The notes under the pieces: model-generated
What the model was told of the DNA's origin: nothing
What the model saw: only the letters and a program-made list of their open reading frames with translations
Databases searched by the model: none
Assembly: GCF_035916755.1 (NCBI RefSeq)
Contig: NZ_JAYWIX010000007.1
Coordinates: 62,001-126,000 of the forward strand
Direction of reading: 5' to 3'
DNA length: 64,000 nucleotides
Source: Rothia sp035916755
GTDB taxonomy: Bacteria; Actinomycetota; Actinomycetes; Actinomycetales; Micrococcaceae
Program-made: the position numbers and the translations under genes
Shown here: positions 61,501 through 64,000 of the stretch, in pieces
Layout: each line of letters starts with the position of its first letter
Position numbering within the stretch: the first letter of the stretch is position 1

Positions 61501-62995
61501 CCTGGAAGTCCTCTTCGGAGTAGAGGCGGATAGCGATACCGTCAGAGACACGACCACAGCGACCCGATCGCTGATTGGCTGAGGCCTGTGAAATACGCTC
61601 GATGGGCAGGCGCTGTACCTTGGTGCGGGCTGAGTAGCGCGAGATACGGGCGGTGCCGGTATCGATCACGTACTTGATGCCGGGCACGGTCAGGGAGGTT
61701 TCAGCCACGTTGGTTGCCAGCACGATGCGGGGCCTGCCACCGGGTTTGAAGACCTTGTGCTGCTCGGCCATCGACAGGCGGGCGTAGAGGGGCAGCACCT
61801 CGTAGTCGGCCAGGCGCCGGGTGGAGCGCACCATGTCTTCGATAGCGTCGGCTGCATCGCGAATCTCGCGCTCGCCCGAGAAGAAAATCAGGATGTCACC
61901 GGGAGCTTCTTCCGATAGTTCCCGGATGGCGTCAAGTACGCCCTCAATCGGGTCGCGGTCGTCGTCCTCGAGGCCGTCACCGGCGTCCGCTTCGTCCTCC
62001 CCGCCGTCACCGGCGTCCGCTTCGTCCTCCCCGCCGTCGCCAGTGCGGGGCTCGCTCAGGGGGCGGTAACGGATCTCGACGGGGTAGGTGCGACCCGAAA
62101 CCTCAATAATGGGCGGAGCGTCATCTGGCAGGGTTGCCTCGGCGATTTCTTTTTCTTCGGGGCTGAGGGTCTCATCGACGATGCCGACACCGGGCACAAA
62201 GCTGGGGGAGAAGTGGCGGGCGAAACGCTCGGGGTCAATGGTGGCTGAGGTGATGACGATTTTCAGGTCGGGGCGCTGCGGCATAATGCGCTTGAGGTAG
62301 CCCAGAATGAAGTCAATGTTGAGCGAACGCTCGTGGGCCTCGTCAATGATGATGGCCGAGTACTGGCGTAGCAGCCGGTCATTCTGAATTTCGGCCAGCA
62401 GAATACCGTCGGTCATGAGCTTGATGGCAGAGCTTTCGCCCACCTCGGAGGTGAAGCGCACCTGGTAGCCCACCGTCTCGCCGATTTCCTGCCCCAGTTC
62501 TTCGGCGATGCGTTCAGCCACCGATCGGGCGGCCAAACGGCGGGGCTGGGTGTGGCCAATCATCCCCTTTTCCGCCAGCCCTAGTTCAAGAAGCATCTTG
62601 GGCAGCTGGGTAGTCTTACCCGAGCCGGTTTCACCCGCAACGATGGTGACCTGGTTGTCGCGAATCGCCGCCATGATGTCATCCCGGCGGGCAGAGACGG
62701 GCAGGGCCTCGGGGTAGGTGATTTTCTCAGGAATCAGCGGGGTGTAGGGACGGCGCTGGTTCGGTTTCTTCCCGCCCTGCTTGCCCCGGGGGCGGGAGCC
62801 TCGGGCACGGCGCTGGGAGCGGGCAGGTGCATCCGCCCCCTCACGAGGGCCGGATGCCTGCTTCCCCCTGCCACCGCGCTTTTCGGCGGTCTGGGGTTCG
62901 GTGGGCTCGGATGCGCGGACGCCCGCGCCGTGCATGGCAGCGGCGATGGCAGACAGCGAGGGGGCGGGGGTGCGGGAAGAATCTGAACTAGACAT
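58532..62995 (-). CDS. hrpA: ATP-dependent RNA helicase HrpA
   Basis: 1487-residue DEAH-box helicase; HrpA in E. coli rescues stalled ribosomes. Start at ATG 62995 (GAGGG 6 nt upstream); the frame is open to 63043. A basic Arg/Gly-rich N-terminal region (about 20-85) precedes Walker A AGETGSGKTTQLP, DEAH in IIDEAHERSLN, SATIDPERFA, and ATNVAETSLTVPGIKYVID. RSGRCGRVSDG, HA2, OB and the long HrpA-specific C-terminal DUF3418 region follow. An acidic insert with a 10-residue tandem repeat (DGGEDEADAG twice) sits between the two RecA lobes. Confidence 0.95.
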   Translation of the reverse strand: MSSSDSSRTPAPSLSAIAAAMHGAGVRASEPTEPQTAEKRGGRGKQASGPREGADAPARSQRRARGSRPRGKQGGKKPNQRRPYTPLIPEKITYPEALPVSARRDDIMAAIRDNQVTIVAGETGSGKTTQLPKMLLELGLAEKGMIGHTQPRRLAARSVAERIAEELGQEIGETVGYQVRFTSEVGESSAIKLMTDGILLAEIQNDRLLRQYSAIIIDEAHERSLNIDFILGYLKRIMPQRPDLKIVITSATIDPERFARHFSPSFVPGVGIVDETLSPEEKEIAEATLPDDAPPIIEVSGRTYPVEIRYRPLSEPRTGDGGEDEADAGDGGEDEADAGDGLEDDDRDPIEGVLDAIRELSEEAPGDILIFFSGEREIRDAADAIEDMVRSTRRLADYEVLPLYARLSMAEQHKVFKPGGRPRIVLATNVAETSLTVPGIKYVIDTGTARISRYSARTKVQRLPIERISQASANQRSGRCGRVSDGIAIRLYSEEDFQARAEFTDPEILRTNLAAVILQMTAIGVVKSPADIEKFPFVQPPETRAINDGVNLLRELGALAAPGRDGADALPRDTRGARGRGGRRPSSPLTAAGRAMAALPVDPRLARMIVEGSKRGVAKEIMALAAALTIQDPRERPSEHRGDADSLHARYKDEKSDFTSYLLLWQYINEKQAELSSSQFRKMCHREYLNFLRIREWQDLFAQLREIGRSAGITVEGGRDIDPAASETEVHKSLLSGLLSHIGMQDEQNRHEYRGARGTRFAIFPGSALFKKNPVWLVSAELVETSRLWARVNAQIEPEWIEELAGPLLKHSYSDPHWSARQGSVLAHEKVTLFGLPIIADRRIQYWRVDPVAAREIFIQSALVEGDWQTRHRFFARNQKALAEVEELEARLRRRDLRVDDAVLFDFYNARIPEHVVSERHFDRWWKEERRVNEHLLDFTPENLIDEEAADYDESLFPRTWTARTSGGELSLDLRYEYAPSVQIGGVRSSQTQTDGIAVQVPVLFLGQLEPAPFEWLIPGLRQELVTALIKSLPKQIRKNFVPAPDVARQAVEKLNADYSPATDSLTEALALVLRRLRGHVVDPAEFNWDAVPEHLRFTFQVRNHQNKILGEGKDLVELQGLLHAEIRSALAASLGASPETMGKMAAMAAGGKKGQDARGGSALSAAPSGAGSRGAGAKGAQASAPEQTPGSKAVREVSGLTDWPEQDLPRKVERMIATQTVAGYPALVDEGASVAVRIFPTKAEATRAQRGGVIRLLKLNTPSPERYVSEHLNNREKLVFTQNPHGSIDALISDCTVAAIDQLVPATPPFTRAEYTALFNSVRAELIDTVFVMTKLVADILSETAKVQKLIKKSTSLAVIHAMSDMKSQLENLVYPGFVTETGAVQLHHLPRYLKAMSKRIEKLGPNVNRDNQLMLTVQELEDAYDKAVQSLPGGTVPTPELEQVGWMIEELRVSFFAQELGTAYTVSEKRVAKALREAMEAIKNA
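61976..62035 (-). repeat. 30-bp tandem repeat inside hrpA
   Basis: Two exact 30-bp units (plus-strand CGTCACCGGCGTCCGCTTCG then TCCTCCCCGC) giving DGGEDEADAG twice, with a partial third unit (DGLED). In-frame, in an acidic linker. Confidence 0.8.
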
Positions 62996-63059
62996 ACTGC
63001 CCTCTATTTTAGGGCAGAGCCGGCACGAACGGTCAGGTTTCACTGGGCGCGTGAAGCCT

Positions 63060-63117
63060 GTCGGCTATAGTCGACAAAATCTTCAAAAAGGGAAATTTAT
63101 CGACTATAGTCGATAAA
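63060..63117. promoter_or_regulatory. tandem palindromic operator upstream of hrpA
   Basis: Perfect 22-bp palindrome at 63096-63117 (core TCGACTATAGTCGA, flanked by TTTA/TAAA) and a 16-bp near-copy at 63060-63075 (GTCGGCTATAGTCGAC, one mismatch). The centres are 39 bp apart. They lie 65-122 bp upstream of the hrpA ATG. No regulator gene is adjacent. Confidence 0.65.
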
Positions 63118-63139
63118 CTTCTGGAAGCTATTTCCGTAT

Positions 63140-63190
63140 AAGGACGCCCCGCTCTCCTACCCTGGGGCAGGGGAGCGGGGCGCGGGCGTC
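63140..63190 (-). terminator. terminator after deoD
   Basis: 13-position GC stem CGCCCCGCTCTCC / GGGGAGCGGGGCG (63145-63157, 63170-63182) with one G-T pair, inside a wider GGACGCCC / GGGCGTCC pairing. On the minus strand followed by TTATACGG. Confidence 0.65.
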
Positions 63191-63202
63191 CTGATGGAAA
63201 AT

Positions 63203-63925
63203 TTAGAGGCTGGCAGCGACGGGCAGGACGAGCTCCATCATGTCGGTGAAAGCGGTCTGGCGCTGCTCGGCGGTGGTCTCGACCCCCTTGAAGAGGTGGT
63301 CTGAGACGGTGAAGACCGACAGGGCCTGCACACCGGCGGCGGCAGCCACAGCGTAGATACCGGCGGTTTCCATCTCAACAGCCAGCACACCCATCTCAGC
63401 CCACTTAGAGGCGTCGGAGAAGTCAGAGCGGTAGAAAACGTCAGAAGACAGCACATTACCCACGTTGAGGGTCTTGCCCTGGGCCTCGGCCTCCTTAGCC
63501 ACAGCCGACAGCAGGGGCCAGGACGCGGTGGGGGCAAAGGTGCCGGGGAGCTTGTAGTGGTGCATGAAGTTAGAATCGGTCGAAGCTGCTGAGGCCACGA
63601 CCAGGTCGAAAAGGTCAAGGCCCTCAGCCATGCCACCGCAGGTGCCGATACGGATCAGATTCTTCACGCCAAAGGTGTGAATCAGCTCGTGGGCGTAGAG
63701 GCTGGCCGACGGGATACCCATGCCGGTACCCATGACCGAGATACGCTGCCCCTTGTAGTCGCCGGTGAAGCCGAACATATTGCGTACGGTGTTGAACTGC
63801 ACGACGTTCTCAAGGTAGGTATCGGCAATGAACTTGGCGCGCAGCGGGTCGCCGGGCAGCAGGATGGTTTCGGCAATTTCAGCGCCGTTCGGAGCAATGT
63901 GCGGGGTGTTGACGGCTTCTGCCAT
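63203..63925 (-). CDS. deoD: purine-nucleoside phosphorylase (DeoD type)
   Basis: 240-residue hexameric-type phosphorylase cleaving purine (deoxy)nucleosides with phosphate. Family blocks: NTPHIAPNGAEIAETILLPG, DPLRAKFIA, GTGMGIPSASLYAHELI, RIGTCGGM, VLSSDVFYR and the nucleoside-binding VLAVEMETAGIYAVAA followed by TVSDHLFKGVETTAEQRQ (catalytic Asp). Full length. Single gene with its promoter between 63926 and the window end. Confidence 0.95.
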   Translation of the reverse strand: MAEAVNTPHIAPNGAEIAETILLPGDPLRAKFIADTYLENVVQFNTVRNMFGFTGDYKGQRISVMGTGMGIPSASLYAHELIHTFGVKNLIRIGTCGGMAEGLDLFDLVVASAASTDSNFMHHYKLPGTFAPTASWPLLSAVAKEAEAQGKTLNVGNVLSSDVFYRSDFSDASKWAEMGVLAVEMETAGIYAVAAAAGVQALSVFTVSDHLFKGVETTAEQRQTAFTDMMELVLPVAASL

Positions 63926-64000
63926 GTCACTCTCATTTCTGGTGCGAAAGGGTGGGGTTTTCGCCCCTAGTCTACCCGGCTTTATATAAGCAACCCTACT

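Noticed and set aside
1..64000. CRISPR array, rRNA operon, prophage or transposase
   Set aside because: No regularly spaced repeats, no rRNA-like sequence and no integrase, phage structural or transposase motifs were seen on either strand.

Overview
The window is high-GC actinobacterial DNA. Gene content and order (adnB-nudC-uvrD2-M48-DUF2342-Lon/PDZ-UPF0182; mtrA-mtrB-lpqB-comF-hpf-secA; aroA-rsgA-hisN; sigH-rsrA next to bL37; a Kgd-type 2-oxoglutarate dehydrogenase) fit the family Micrococcaceae. A Rothia-like organism is my best guess, inferred from the proteins only. Most of the window is ordinary chromosomal core, with gaps usually under 200 bp and long GC-rich hairpin terminators between units.

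Region by region: 1-15.9 kb holds DNA repair and quality control: AdnB (cut by the window edge), an APH-like protein, a NudC-like Nudix enzyme, a secreted GH43 protein with SLH repeats, UvrD2 without its HRDC tail, a YgjP-like peptidase, a DUF2342 protein, a Lon-like PDZ protease and a UPF0182 membrane protein. At 15.96 kb lies an initiator tRNA gene. Its 3' 37 nt recur with one mismatch at 18.42 kb. The 2.4 kb between is AT-richer and holds broken genes: a DUF6973-like secreted protein, a sortase-anchor tail, a RelE/ParE remnant and LGFP repeats. It looks like a decayed island integrated at tRNA-fMet.

18.6-26.4 kb is mainly cell envelope and stress: a LIP-type secreted lipase, a bacterial PH protein, uridine kinase, PspA, a TPM-domain protein and an HtrA protease. 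26.4-31.2 kb is tRNA modification and metabolism: TrmL, cysteine desulfurase, MnmA, chorismate mutase and a MetE-like protein. 31.2-40 kb is the MtrAB-LpqB signalling unit with ComF, HPF and SecA. 40-43.3 kb is the aroA-rsgA-hisN operon. 43.4-50.2 kb has DoxX, the SigH/RsrA redox switch, the 24-residue ribosomal protein bL37, an SGNH-like protein and Kgd. 50.4-56.3 kb has two CNNM/CorC membrane proteins and a zinc importer with Zur. 56.4-64 kb has an MBL-fold hydrolase, a HIT protein, a membrane protein + XRE regulator cassette sitting inside a duplicated terminator, HrpA and purine nucleoside phosphorylase.

Most notable: the tRNA-fMet island with its flanking duplication; the two-gene cassette in a split terminator palindrome; an enriched octamer GCGTCCGC/GCGGACGC (31 copies counted by eye); a dispersed palindromic repeat, one copy of which lies in the sigH leader; a perfect 22-bp palindrome upstream of hrpA; and several core enzymes lacking expected residues or domains. 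No rRNA, CRISPR array, transposase or intact prophage was seen.
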